Positions 56,457-64,000 of a stretch of DNA of 64,000 bases are shown piece after piece. The DNA comes from Frateuria aurantia DSM 6220. Lineage in GTDB: Bacteria > Pseudomonadota > Gammaproteobacteria > Xanthomonadales > Rhodanobacteraceae. The notes beneath the pieces were generated by a model. It was not told the origin of the DNA, ran no database searches, and was given only the letters and a program-made list of their open reading frames with translations. The translations under genes were made by a program, and so were the position numbers. The DNA lies in assembly GCF_000242255.2 (NCBI RefSeq), contig NC_017033.1:3539459-3603458 (forward strand). The letters run 5' to 3'. How positions within the stretch are numbered: position 1 is the stretch's first letter; every line of letters starts with the position of its first letter.

Positions 56457-57131
56457 ATGCCCGCCCTCTCCCCAAACTGCAGCGGGCAAGTGATGGAATT
56501 CGCAGCCGCGTCTCGCCTTGTAGAGATAGACCCCTCCTACACCAGGCGTTTCATGAAGCAGGCCATGCATTCACCCAGCCCCAAGCTCCCCCTGACAGCC
56601 TCTCCGGCGGCGGCCGACTCGACGGCCGCTTCACGCCACCTGCAGATCCAGCGCCTGCTTGCTTTTGTCGACCAGCATATCCGCGATCCTGATTTGTGCA
56701 GTGAACATCTTCAAGCACGCTTTCATATGTCACGCGCCAGCCTCTACCGCCTGTTCCAGTCCCGGGGTGGCATTGCCAACTATATCCGGGACCGACGCCT
56801 GCAGTTGGCGCATACCCAACTGCGCTTGTACCCGGCATCCAGCATCACGTGGCTGCTGTATGATTTGGGCTTCGGATCCGAACGGCAATTCCAGCGAGCC
56901 TTCCAGAACAAGTTCGGCCAATCTCCTACGCAATGGCGAGCCCGCTGCAGATCATTGGAATGCAGCACGGCAAACCACCCACCGGCGATTCCCGGGGTCC
57001 ATGCCGCCGCCCAGCAGCAGACGGTCAGTTTTTCACAAGGAAAAAACACCACGGGACAGGCATCGCACCCTGGCAATCAACCCCATGCAAATCAGTTGAT
57101 TGACTCAATCATGAGCTCCATATATACATAA
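56457..57131 (+). CDS. AraC-type DNA-binding protein lacking a large sensor domain
   Basis: A 224-residue protein whose only recognisable domain is an AraC/XylS double HTH (about residues 65-165): EHLQARFHMSRASLYRLFQS, GIANYIRDRRLQLAHTQL, LLYDLGFGSERQFQRAFQNKFGQSPTQWR. The first 60 residues are too short for a usual AraC sensor, and the last 55 are polar and low in complexity. It starts 56 bp after the kinase gene. The HTH resembles that of the AraC protein at 58742. The start is uncertain (ATG 56493 or 56553 are possible). Confidence 0.75.
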   Translation: MPALSPNCSGQVMEFAAASRLVEIDPSYTRRFMKQAMHSPSPKLPLTASPAAADSTAASRHLQIQRLLAFVDQHIRDPDLCSEHLQARFHMSRASLYRLFQSRGGIANYIRDRRLQLAHTQLRLYPASSITWLLYDLGFGSERQFQRAFQNKFGQSPTQWRARCRSLECSTANHPPAIPGVHAAAQQQTVSFSQGKNTTGQASHPGNQPHANQLIDSIMSSIYT

Positions 57132-57168
57132 GAATGCGCAGCACCGCACGCCGAGCGCGCCCAGGAAG

Positions 57169-57187
57169 AACGCCTCAAAAAGGCGTT
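57169..57187 (+). terminator. Hairpin after the first AraC-type gene
   Basis: Stem AACGCCT (57169-57175) with AGGCGTT (57181-57187), loop CAAAA, 37 bp after the stop at 57131, followed by an AT-rich tail (ATCCAATATATA). Plausible weak terminator. Confidence 0.5.
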
Positions 57188-57198
57188 ATCCAATATAT

Positions 57199-57241
57199 AA
57201 ATACATCTATACGTAAATACATCTATACGTCTAGACATATA
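57199..57241. repeat. Tandem 16-bp direct repeat plus palindrome in an AT-rich island
   Basis: AAATACATCTATACGT occurs twice back to back (57199-57214 and 57215-57230). The second copy runs into a palindrome centred on GTCTAGAC (57229-57236) whose outer bases TATA/TATA also pair. The stretch is strikingly AT-rich against its surroundings. Iterons and activator sites look like this; its role is unknown. Confidence 0.5.
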
Positions 57242-57264
57242 TAGTGTCATAAATTTACCAATAC

Positions 57265-58741
57265 ATGGAGCATCATGACTTCATGGCTCGTTCCGACCAG
57301 GCTTGTCACTGCCTTGTCAAAGGCAGGTCGTGGGCTCGATCCATCTTACGATCCGGCATGATGCCGGAATTCACCGGCGACACGAATCAGCCGCAAGCCG
57401 GTTATATAAGCCGGCACAGGATCATCCAAGCATCGGTTCCGGTGATCTGCGAGTCGATGCCTCCGCTCGTCATGCCCTGTACTTGAGCCGGAGGCCATGG
57501 CGAGAAGTCGGGCCAGGGACCTGCGCCATGCAGTCAAACCAGGGCTCCTCCACCGCCTGCGTCCCACGCAAGTCATGATCGAGGCCATCGAGCGCTGCGC
57601 ACCTGAAGAACACGTTGATGAATACAACGGTCGGAGTCACTGGCAACGATCGCCCACTTGATACGACTTGTGTCCGCGTTTTTTGTCGATGGCCCTTCGC
57701 CATGCGATCACTATGGGCACATTTGTGCCGTACCTCGCAACACAGACCTTGTGCAGCCAACTCTCCATGGAGTCATACCTCCGAAGAAAAACGAGCCTGA
57801 ACAGTCCGCACAGGCTCCAGAGGCTGCCGAGCCCTGTCCGGCACGCAACGGTCCCAGTAAACGATTCATTTCCAGGCGCTTCAGCACCCATCACGCCCGA
57901 CCTGGTACGTATGGAAACGGCAGGCGGACACAGGCCACTTGAGTGAGTGCCCGTCGGAAGGCGCGGGCGGCATCCCCGGCCCCATGCCTCCTCTTTCAGC
58001 CATTGACCTCTCCCCGGGCTGACGGAACACCTTTTATCAACAGGCTTATCCACAGATGGGATCCCAGTCTGGCCCCGTCTCGATCCGTGCCCGTCCGGAC
58101 GACAAACCCAGACCATGCACGCAGCCATGTTGAAGGCGGTGGCTTTGGAACCGGCAGCTTTCCTTTGCAACCCCATCACACTGCACGGGCGGCATGCTGG
58201 TTGGCCAGCTCCCTGACCGACGGCAGCCGAGGCAACTCGGGGAAACCTTTGCTGTCCGGGCGCCCCTCGGGCGCTTGCCGGCGATGGCTTGGACGCCATC
58301 GCAAGCTTGATGTGCCTGGCCTGCGCGGCAAGCACCGCCTGCCCCCTCTTGCTGGGCCCGTCGCCGGACAGGGCATGCTCTTCCCTGTTGCCGCACGAAT
58401 AAATGCTCGTTCTGATGCAGCTCAGTCGAAACAGGCTCGCTGCCCGCAGCATTTCTCCGTGTTCGCCGGCAACATGCCGGTCCAGCGGCCGCCAGCGAAA
58501 AGGCCGCTCCCGCCACCACCCCCAACATACGGCACGATGTATTCGGCCATCGACAAGAAAGTCCTGCTGTCAGGCTCCGACCGACTCCATATCCTGTATC
58601 GCAAGTCGTCGCTTCCGGGCCGGCATGGGCACTGCGCTGCCGCAGACAACACTGTTATGCTGAGCCGTCTTCGAGCAATCTGCGGCAGCTGCAACCTGAC
58701 CGCCTGATCGGACCGATATCGCCCATTCCTGACACGTCCCG
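57265..58741. other. 1.5-kb stretch without a recognisable gene
   Basis: Several open frames exist on both strands (for example 58452-57637 leftward and 57943-58707 rightward), but their translations are rich in Cys, Arg, Pro and Ser, lack family motifs and contradict one another, which suggests non-coding or decayed DNA. Two DnaA-like 9-mers lie at 58034-58054. A TATATAA-containing near-palindrome lies at about 57396-57414. The promoter of the AraC gene at 58742 must be at the right end. Confidence 0.45.
58034..58054. promoter_or_regulatory. Pair of DnaA boxes 12 bp apart
   Basis: TTATCAACA (58034-58042, one mismatch) and the exact TTATCCACA (58046-58054) are in the same orientation with starts 12 bp apart, the spacing seen in the array at 63865. 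They lie in the gene-poor region about 6 kb from the dnaA side of the window. Confidence 0.4.
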
Positions 58742-59842
58742 ATGAGCACCACGAACTTGATCGACGGCCCTCTTCCCAAGGCCATACCTGCCGCATTGCT
58801 GCCACCTTCCGGCAATGGTGTCGTGCACAGCCATTTCAGCGTAAAGGGTGATGCGGGCCAGAGCTTTCGGAACTGGCAGGAACGCATGGGACCGGTCTAC
58901 GACGTGCAGCCTCCATCCGCCAGGGCCATGGATACATTCCATGCTTCGGTCACCCGCCACAGCATCGAGCAGCTCAGTCTGCTGGAAATCCATACCGGGG
59001 CCAATCTGGCCGTACGATCGCTGGCCAGAGTTTCGACCGAAAGCATCGACGACATCAGCTTCAGTCTCTTTCTTGAAGGTCGACCCGCACAATACCTTGG
59101 CGGCCGCTCAGGCAAGGCTTCGGCGCCTCCCGATGCAGCTCCCGCTGTATTGGCGCTGGATATGGCCCAGGCCTGTACCATCCACAGCTTCGACAGTCGC
59201 ATGCTGCTGCTGTTCGCACCGCGGAAATCGGTGGAGAAGTTCATTCCCGATGCCTCATCCCTGCATGGGCGCTGGCTCCGTGCGGAACAGCCGCTGCTGA
59301 GGTTGCTGTGCGACCACTTGCTGGCCGTGCGTCGTGATATCTCCGTACTCAGCGCCAAAAAAATGCAGGCGGATCTCGACACGGCGTTGCAGATCCTGGT
59401 TACGGCCTATGGGCGCCAGGCCGGGCTGGATGGCAATGGGCAGGCAGCGGTACGCGCCGCTGTCTACGCGCAGGTCCGCCGCCACGTGCAGTCCAGGTTG
59501 CATGACCCCATGCTTTCGCCTGAAAGCGTGCTGGAGTCGCTCCACCTTTCACGCGCCAGCGTTTACAGGATCTTCCAGGAGGATGGTGGTATAGCCGCCT
59601 ATATAAGAAATCAACGCCTGCGCGCCGCGGCACGCCAACTGATGGTAAATCCACGTATCGATATTCTTCCACTCGCCTTCAATCTGGGCTTCAACGACGC
59701 ATCGACTTTTTCCCGGGCATTCCGGATGGCGTTTGACATCACTCCGCGCGACCTGCGGAAAACGGCACTCGAACAGCCCTTCAATCTGTATGGAAAAAGC
59801 CGTTTTTCGACCCATGATGAAATCAACATGCTAGCTACCTGA
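58742..59842 (+). CDS. AraC-family transcriptional regulator
   Basis: A 366-residue protein with an N-terminal sensor domain (about 30-210, HSHFSVKGDAGQSFRNWQERMGPVYDV split; AraC-binding-like type 2) and a C-terminal AraC double HTH (about 255-345): ESVLESLHLSRASVYRIFQE, GIAAYIRNQRLRAAARQLM, LAFNLGFNDASTFSRAFRMAFDITPRDLR. The HTH is like that of the protein at 56457. Ligand and targets unknown. It ends 246 bp before the convergent mnmE end. Confidence 0.85.
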   Translation: MSTTNLIDGPLPKAIPAALLPPSGNGVVHSHFSVKGDAGQSFRNWQERMGPVYDVQPPSARAMDTFHASVTRHSIEQLSLLEIHTGANLAVRSLARVSTESIDDISFSLFLEGRPAQYLGGRSGKASAPPDAAPAVLALDMAQACTIHSFDSRMLLLFAPRKSVEKFIPDASSLHGRWLRAEQPLLRLLCDHLLAVRRDISVLSAKKMQADLDTALQILVTAYGRQAGLDGNGQAAVRAAVYAQVRRHVQSRLHDPMLSPESVLESLHLSRASVYRIFQEDGGIAAYIRNQRLRAAARQLMVNPRIDILPLAFNLGFNDASTFSRAFRMAFDITPRDLRKTALEQPFNLYGKSRFSTHDEINMLAT

Positions 59843-60088
59843 ACTGGATGGTCTGTCATGCCGCCTGGAGTTCAGTTACGCCGCGATGCGACAGCTGCCC
59901 GCCGAAGCGGATGATCTGCAGCACAATCAGTCGCAGATATCTCCAGTGACGATCTGGCCGCCCGGCTTCGCGTCAGTCACTGCCCCGGCGACGACACGCA
60001 CCGGCCTTTGCATGAGTCGGCCCCGGGCCGGCATGCCTGAAGCGCCCTGCAGGTTCGAAGCGACTACTGGTCACCGGCAGCTGCAGGA

Positions 60089-61429
60089 CTACTTGCCGAT
60101 GCAGAACGAACCGAAAATGGCACCCAGCAGATCGTCGCTATGATACTCGCCAGTGACTTCGCCCAGTATCTGCTGCGCAGCGCGCAACTCCTCGGCGGCC
60201 AGCTCGCCACTGCGCTCGACCCGGACCATGGTCTGGGCTGCCTCGACATGGCTCAGCACGGTTTCCAGCGCCAGTACATGGCGACGACGAGCACTGTAAT
60301 CGCCGTCACCGGCCTGGGCGCTGGCCAGATCCTTCAGCATCTGCTGCAGCAGGACCATACCCTCGCCGCTGCGGGCTGACAACCAGACCCGGCGGGCATC
60401 ACCGAACACATCGCTGCGCGCCGGCAAACCCGACAGATCGATCTTGTTGATCACCACAATCCGAGCCGCGGCAGGATCCGTACCTTCGAACAAGGCCAGG
60501 TCCGCCTCGGCATGGGCCGCATCGGTCACCAGCACCACGATATCGGCGATGGCCCGCTCACGGCTGGCACGAGCCATGCCCTCGCGCTCGATGACATCCT
60601 CGCTGTCACGCAGGCCGGCCGTATCGGCCAGCTCGAGGCTGTATCCATCCAGGCTGATGCTTTCGCGCAATACATCGCGAGTAGTACCTGCGGTGGCGGT
60701 GACAATCGCCCGATCGCTGCCCGCCAATGCATTCAGCAGACTGGACTTGCCCTGGTTGGGACGACCGATCAGCGCCACCCGGCCACTGTCACTGAGTCGA
60801 CGTCCGCGGCGTGATGCCGCGAGCAGCTGCCCGACCTGATCATGCAAGGCAGACAACCGGGCGGCAATCGCCGGATCGGCAAGAAAATCGATTTCCTCTT
60901 CAGGAAAATCAATGGCCGCCTCGATGTGCACGCGAGCTTCGACCAAGGCGCCGAAAACCCCCTGCACCTGATCGGAGAAGTCGCCTTCCAGCGTACGCAA
61001 GGCCGCACGGGCAGCGCTCTGCGAACGTGCCGCGATCAGATCGGCCACGGCTTCGGCCTGGGCCAGATCCAGCTTGCCATTGAGAAAGGCGCGCTCGGTG
61101 AATTCTCCAGGCCGTGCCCAGCGGGCCCCAAGCTGAAGGCAACGTTGCAGGACCTGATCCAGCAGCAGCGGGTTGCCGTGGCCTTGCAGCTCGAGTACCG
61201 GCTCCCCGGTATAGGAACCGCGCCCGGGGAAATACAGAAGGATGCCACGATCGATCAGTTCACCAGCCGCGTCGTGAAAGCCGCAGTAATGGGCGTGCCG
61301 CGGTCTGGGCCGCTGGCCCAGCAAGTGCTCGCCGATCCGGCCCGCCTCAGGCCCGGAGACGCGGACCACACCGATGCCGGCCAGTCCCGGCGCGGTGGCA
61401 ATGGCGACGATGGTATCGGCAGATGACAT
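60089..61429 (-). CDS. mnmE: tRNA uridine-5-carboxymethylaminomethyl modification GTPase
   Basis: A 446-residue GTPase that with MnmG modifies wobble uridine 34 of tRNAs. N-terminal tetrahydrofolate-binding domain ([64 protein letters not shown], in pieces), G domain with [12 protein letters not shown] (Gln in place of the usual Ala), TAGTTRD, DTAGLR and NKIDL, and the C-terminal CIGK with the catalytic Cys. Typical position after yidC near the origin. Confidence 0.96.
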   Translation of the reverse strand: MSSADTIVAIATAPGLAGIGVVRVSGPEAGRIGEHLLGQRPRPRHAHYCGFHDAAGELIDRGILLYFPGRGSYTGEPVLELQGHGNPLLLDQVLQRCLQLGARWARPGEFTERAFLNGKLDLAQAEAVADLIAARSQSAARAALRTLEGDFSDQVQGVFGALVEARVHIEAAIDFPEEEIDFLADPAIAARLSALHDQVGQLLAASRRGRRLSDSGRVALIGRPNQGKSSLLNALAGSDRAIVTATAGTTRDVLRESISLDGYSLELADTAGLRDSEDVIEREGMARASRERAIADIVVLVTDAAHAEADLALFEGTDPAAARIVVINKIDLSGLPARSDVFGDARRVWLSARSGEGMVLLQQMLKDLASAQAGDGDYSARRRHVLALETVLSHVEAAQTMVRVERSGELAAEELRAAQQILGEVTGEYHSDDLLGAIFGSFCIGK

Positions 61430-61460
61430 GGAGGTGATTCCGGCAAGGCAGGCTGCAAAC

Positions 61461-61488
61461 GATGACGCCGCCCGAAGGCGGCGTCATC
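61461..61488 (-). terminator. Hairpin between yidC and mnmE
   Basis: Perfect 12-bp stem (61461-61472 with 61477-61488). On the leftward strand the loop is UUCG closed by C-G, an exceptionally stable tetraloop. No U tract follows, so it may only partly stop transcription or mark an mRNA end between yidC and mnmE. Confidence 0.6.
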
Positions 61489-61497
61489 GGGGCAGCG

Positions 61498-63177
61498 TCA
61501 GGATATCCGCAGCTTGGTATCGGCCTGCTCCACGCGGCGGATGATCATCCACTGCTGGATCAGGCTGGTACCACCGTTGATGATCCAGTACAGCACCAGA
61601 CCGGCGGGGAAGAAAGCCATGACCACCGCAAACAGCAGCGGCATGAACTTCATCATCCGGGCCTGGGCAGGATCCATGCCAGCAGGCGGCGGGGTCAGCC
61701 ACTGGGTGGCCAGCATCACCAGCACATACAATGCCGGCAGGATGAAATAGGGGTCCTGTACCGACAGATCATGGATCCAGCCGTAGAACGGCGCCTGCCG
61801 CAGTTCGACGCTTTCCGAGAGCACACGATACAGGCCGATGAAGACCGGGAAGGTGATCAGCACCGGCAGGCAGCCGGCCATCGGATTGACCTTTTCCTTC
61901 TTGTACAGGTCCATCATGGCCTGCTGCATCTTCATCTTGTCGTCGCCGTAGCGCTCCTTCAGCGCGTCGACACGAGGCTGCAGCTTGCGCATGCGGGCCG
62001 CCGAGTAGAACTGCAGCGCGGTCAGCTTCCAGATCGCCGCCTTGATCACCAGCACCAGCAGGATGATGGCCAAGCCCCAGTTGCCGCACAGCGCTTCCAG
62101 CTTGGAAAGCAGCCAGTGCAGCGGCTGGGCGATCAGGGTGAACCAACCATAATAGGTGGTCAGATCAAGGCCGGGAGCCACGGCGTCCAGGGTGCCCTGC
62201 AGCTTGGGACCGATATAGATCCTCGCCTCGTGCTGGTAGCTCTGCCCCGGTGCCACGCTGATGGCAGGGCTCACCGCACGCAGGATATAGCTGGGACGCG
62301 CACTGTCCGGCCCCAGAATGGCGGTACTGAAGGTATCTGCTTCACCCGCAGCGGGAATCCAGGCGACAAAGAAATAATGCTGCAGCATCGAGATCCAGCC
62401 ACCGATCGTGGCCTGGTTCAGCGGATGCTTCTTGAAAGCGTCGAAACCCAAGGTCTGGAACTTGTCCTGCGGACTGTACCAGCCGCCGCCGAAGAAGCTG
62501 TGCGACGAGGGATCGGTCAGTGATTTCCACCAGCCGTGGTCTTCCACCGGCGCCATCCGCTGCAATTGCTCGTAGGCATTGCCCTGCCAGGGCGTGCTGC
62601 CGCCATTGTCGATATGCTGACCGAAGCCGACCACATAACTGTGGGCCTTCAGCACATAGCTCTTGACCACCTTGACGCCGTTCGGGCTCTGCCAGTCCAG
62701 ATCCAGACGCACCGAATCCTGACCCGATGCCAGCTTGACCTGACTCTGGGCGGCATGGAACAAGGCATGATGATCAGGCGCAGCACCGCCATTGCTGACC
62801 AAGCCGCTTTGGGCGACATAGATGTCGTCACGGCTGTTGTCCAGCAGGGTGGTCGGCGCAGGATCGGGGTTCTTGCGCGTCCGGGGTGTCGCCGTGAAGT
62901 CCAGCAGCTCGGACTTGACGATATTGCCGCCACGGGTATCGATGGTCAGCCGCAGCACATCATTGCTGAGCGTCACCAGCTGGCCGGCACCGGAGGGAGT
63001 CGCTGCTGCCGTATCCTGACCGGGAATCGCCGCGGTCGGAGCGACGTCGACATCCGGAGCATTGGCCGCGACCGATGAAGCCGCAGGCTGAGGACCATAG
63101 TCCTTTTCCCAGGCATTCCACAGGAAATAGGCCACAGCCATCAAGGCGAACAGCAGAAAAGTACGCGTTTGGTTCAT
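61498..63177 (-). CDS. yidC: Membrane protein insertase YidC
   Basis: A 559-residue inner-membrane insertase. The N-terminal helix (MNQTRTFLLFALMAVAYFLWNAW) and the large periplasmic domain (about 30-340) are followed by the conserved five-helix core: YYGWFTLIAQPLHWLL, AAIWKLTALQFYSAARMRKLQPRV, KEKVNPMAGCLPVLITFPVFIGLYRVL and the last helices ending QQWMIIRRVEQ (in pieces). The Arg in TALQFYSAARMRKL is the functional hydrophilic-groove region. It lies 73 bp after rnpA with no yidD between. Confidence 0.96.
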   Translation of the reverse strand: MNQTRTFLLFALMAVAYFLWNAWEKDYGPQPAASSVAANAPDVDVAPTAAIPGQDTAAATPSGAGQLVTLSNDVLRLTIDTRGGNIVKSELLDFTATPRTRKNPDPAPTTLLDNSRDDIYVAQSGLVSNGGAAPDHHALFHAAQSQVKLASGQDSVRLDLDWQSPNGVKVVKSYVLKAHSYVVGFGQHIDNGGSTPWQGNAYEQLQRMAPVEDHGWWKSLTDPSSHSFFGGGWYSPQDKFQTLGFDAFKKHPLNQATIGGWISMLQHYFFVAWIPAAGEADTFSTAILGPDSARPSYILRAVSPAISVAPGQSYQHEARIYIGPKLQGTLDAVAPGLDLTTYYGWFTLIAQPLHWLLSKLEALCGNWGLAIILLVLVIKAAIWKLTALQFYSAARMRKLQPRVDALKERYGDDKMKMQQAMMDLYKKEKVNPMAGCLPVLITFPVFIGLYRVLSESVELRQAPFYGWIHDLSVQDPYFILPALYVLVMLATQWLTPPPAGMDPAQARMMKFMPLLFAVVMAFFPAGLVLYWIINGGTSLIQQWMIIRRVEQADTKLRIS

Positions 63178-63250
63178 CGCGGAAACGGATCCAGAAAGTG
63201 GAGCAGGACGAAGTTCGCGTCCGCCAACTCGGTGGGAGGATACGGCGCAG

Positions 63251-63634
63251 TCAGCGCGCCATTGTGCCGACCGGCGCCGCAGGCTTCAACGCCCGCAGCT
63301 TTTTCCACAGCAGATCCATTTCATCGAGCAACACCCGCCCCGGCACACCGGAGGCCTGATCACGAGCCATCACCACCAGATCGACATCCGGCAATTCATG
63401 GCGAACGCGACGGAATGACTCGCGCAGCAGGCGCTTGATGCGATTGCGTTCAACCGCCCGCTTGGATACCCGCTTGGAAATCGCCAGGCCCAGACGCGCC
63501 TGACCCAAGGCATTGTCCCGATACCGGGCATGAAAACAGCGGCCGCCGAGGCGACCGCTGGATTGACGCAGGGCGGCGAAATCAGCGGCGCTACACACCC
63601 GCGCGGTGCGCGGCAGATCAGCGTCACCCTTCAT
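63251..63634 (-). CDS. rnpA: Ribonuclease P protein component
   Basis: A 127-residue basic protein. LGLAISKRVSKRAVERNRIKRLLRESFR is the RNR signature of RnpA (about residues 50-77, given here as its core), preceded by the FAALRQSSGR helix. It binds the RNase P RNA for tRNA 5' processing. Co-transcribed with rpmH, 12 bp upstream. Confidence 0.96.
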   Translation of the reverse strand: MKGDADLPRTARVCSAADFAALRQSSGRLGGRCFHARYRDNALGQARLGLAISKRVSKRAVERNRIKRLLRESFRRVRHELPDVDLVVMARDQASGVPGRVLLDEMDLLWKKLRALKPAAPVGTMAR

Positions 63635-63646
63635 CGCAACGCTCGA

Positions 63647-63781
63647 TTACGGGATCAGACGCTTGCGACCCTTGGCACGGCGGGCATTGATGATCTTGCG
63701 ACCATCGGCAGTGGCCATGCGGGCGCGAAAGCCGTGGGTGCGAGCACGCTTGAGCTTGCTGGGCTGGTAGGTCCGCTTCAT
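63647..63781 (-). CDS. rpmH: Ribosomal protein bL34
   Basis: A 44-residue protein beginning [18 protein letters not shown] and ending KGRKRLIP, the complete and usual bL34. Stop TAA is at 63649-63647. AGGAGG lies 5 bases before the ATG at 63781. First gene of the rpmH-rnpA-yidC operon next to the origin. Confidence 0.97.
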   Translation of the reverse strand: MKRTYQPSKLKRARTHGFRARMATADGRKIINARRAKGRKRLIP

Positions 63782-63817
63782 GGCTTCCTCCTAAATTGGG
63801 TTGGTAAAAGGGTCGAA

Positions 63818-63847
63818 ATTGTGACCTGAAAAACGGCACCTTGTCAA
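63818..63847 (-). promoter_or_regulatory. Promoter of rpmH-rnpA-yidC
   Basis: On the leftward strand a perfect -35 TTGACA (63847-63842) is followed after 18 bp by CACAAT (63823-63818). The predicted start point is near 63811, giving a 30-nt leader before rpmH. Confidence 0.6.
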
Positions 63848-63864
63848 ACCCCCTCGCTGCGGCC

Positions 63865-63909
63865 TGTGGAGAGAGCTGTGGAGGGCTGTGTGGACATCGG
63901 TGTGGATAT
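63865..63909 (+). repeat. Array of four DnaA-like 9-mers with exact 12-bp period
   Basis: TGTGGAGAG (63865), TGTGGAGGG (63877), TGTGGACAT (63889) and TGTGGATAT (63901) are in the same orientation with starts exactly 12 bp apart; a fifth, degenerate TGTGTCCGG starts at 63913 in the same register. All keep TGTGGA, the reverse of the TCCACA half of the DnaA box, and the last differs from consensus by one base. Position between rpmH and the expected dnaA fits an oriC or dnaA-promoter DnaA-binding region. Confidence 0.7.
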
Positions 63910-63946
63910 CTCTGTGTCCGGTTTGTGTCTTGTCATCACAAGCTGC

Positions 63947-63955
63947 TGCTAGAAT
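63947..63955 (+). promoter_or_regulatory. Possible extended -10 promoter toward dnaA
   Basis: TGCTAGAAT matches the extended -10 pattern TGnTAnAAT and points right, toward the expected dnaA gene beyond 64000. No consensus -35 at 17 bp is visible. Confidence 0.3.
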
Positions 63956-63989
63956 GGTGCGTCCACCGATACAGACGCGATTTCGAGGC

Positions 63990-63998
63990 TGTGGATAA
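63990..63998 (+). promoter_or_regulatory. Consensus DnaA box at window end
   Basis: TGTGGATAA is an exact high-affinity DnaA box (reverse of TTATCCACA). Further boxes are likely just beyond the window. Together with the array at 63865 it marks the origin/dnaA control region. Confidence 0.65.
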
Positions 63999-64000
63999 GA

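Noticed and set aside
57637..58452. 271-codon leftward open frame in the gene-poor region
   Set aside because: Composition (Cys, Arg, Ser, Pro rich) and absence of motifs or ribosome binding site argue against coding; competing frames of similar length exist on both strands.

Overview
This 64 kb window is a GC-rich gammaproteobacterial chromosome segment. Gene content and order point to the Xanthomonadales, most likely Rhodanobacteraceae and Frateuria/Dyella-like; this is inferred from protein resemblance and not from a database search. The right end is next to the replication origin: rpmH, rnpA, yidC and mnmE run leftward from a cluster of DnaA-box-like sequences that should precede dnaA just outside the window. 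I see no insertion sequences, prophage, CRISPR, rRNA or tRNA genes.

Layout. 1-476 is the end of speA. 1208-4369 holds two tandem paralogous sugar/H+ symporters separated by two hairpins. 11411-4404 (leftward) is a five-gene MarR-regulated efflux operon: MarR, outer-membrane factor, EmrA-like adaptor, EmrB-like pump, FUSC protein. 11576-16407 holds an S9 peptidase, an esterase, hemC and sixA. 16470-20363 holds a PLD-family lipoprotein, a TonB-like protein and an unknown protein. 24375-20399 is glnA-ntrB-ntrC with a clear sigma-54 promoter and NtrC sites, flanked by a TorF-type porin. 25604-31273 holds a rhomboid protease, glpR, a phosphomannomutase, dut, coaBC and radC. A strong leftward terminator at 31346-31370 ends a gene-free stretch that folds into three C-rich-loop hairpins, a probable sX13-like small RNA. 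31855-34226 is argS plus an FtsN-like SPOR protein. 35644-34274 is an ECF sigma operon with two membrane proteins. 35897-46359 holds a MATE pump, a solitary RND pump, a YbaY-like lipoprotein and opgGH. 46800-51078 holds an SDR, a DODA dioxygenase with an overlapping hydrolase, and an MBL-fold protein.

The most interesting block is 51388-59842. It encodes a PP2C phosphatase, an ECF sigma factor whose region 2.2 lacks the usual acidic motif, a divergent transmembrane Hanks-type kinase with a long TPR-rich C-terminal part, and two AraC-type regulators. Kinase, phosphatase and sigma factor look like a complete phospho-switch for a sigma factor. The sigma gene leader can fold so as to hide its own ribosome binding site, and the intergenic region carries several perfect palindromes. 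A gene-poor 1.5 kb stretch (57265-58741) separates the two AraC genes and contains two DnaA-box-like 9-mers.

The window closes with four same-strand DnaA-like 9-mers spaced exactly 12 bp apart (63865-63909) and one consensus box at 63990-63998.
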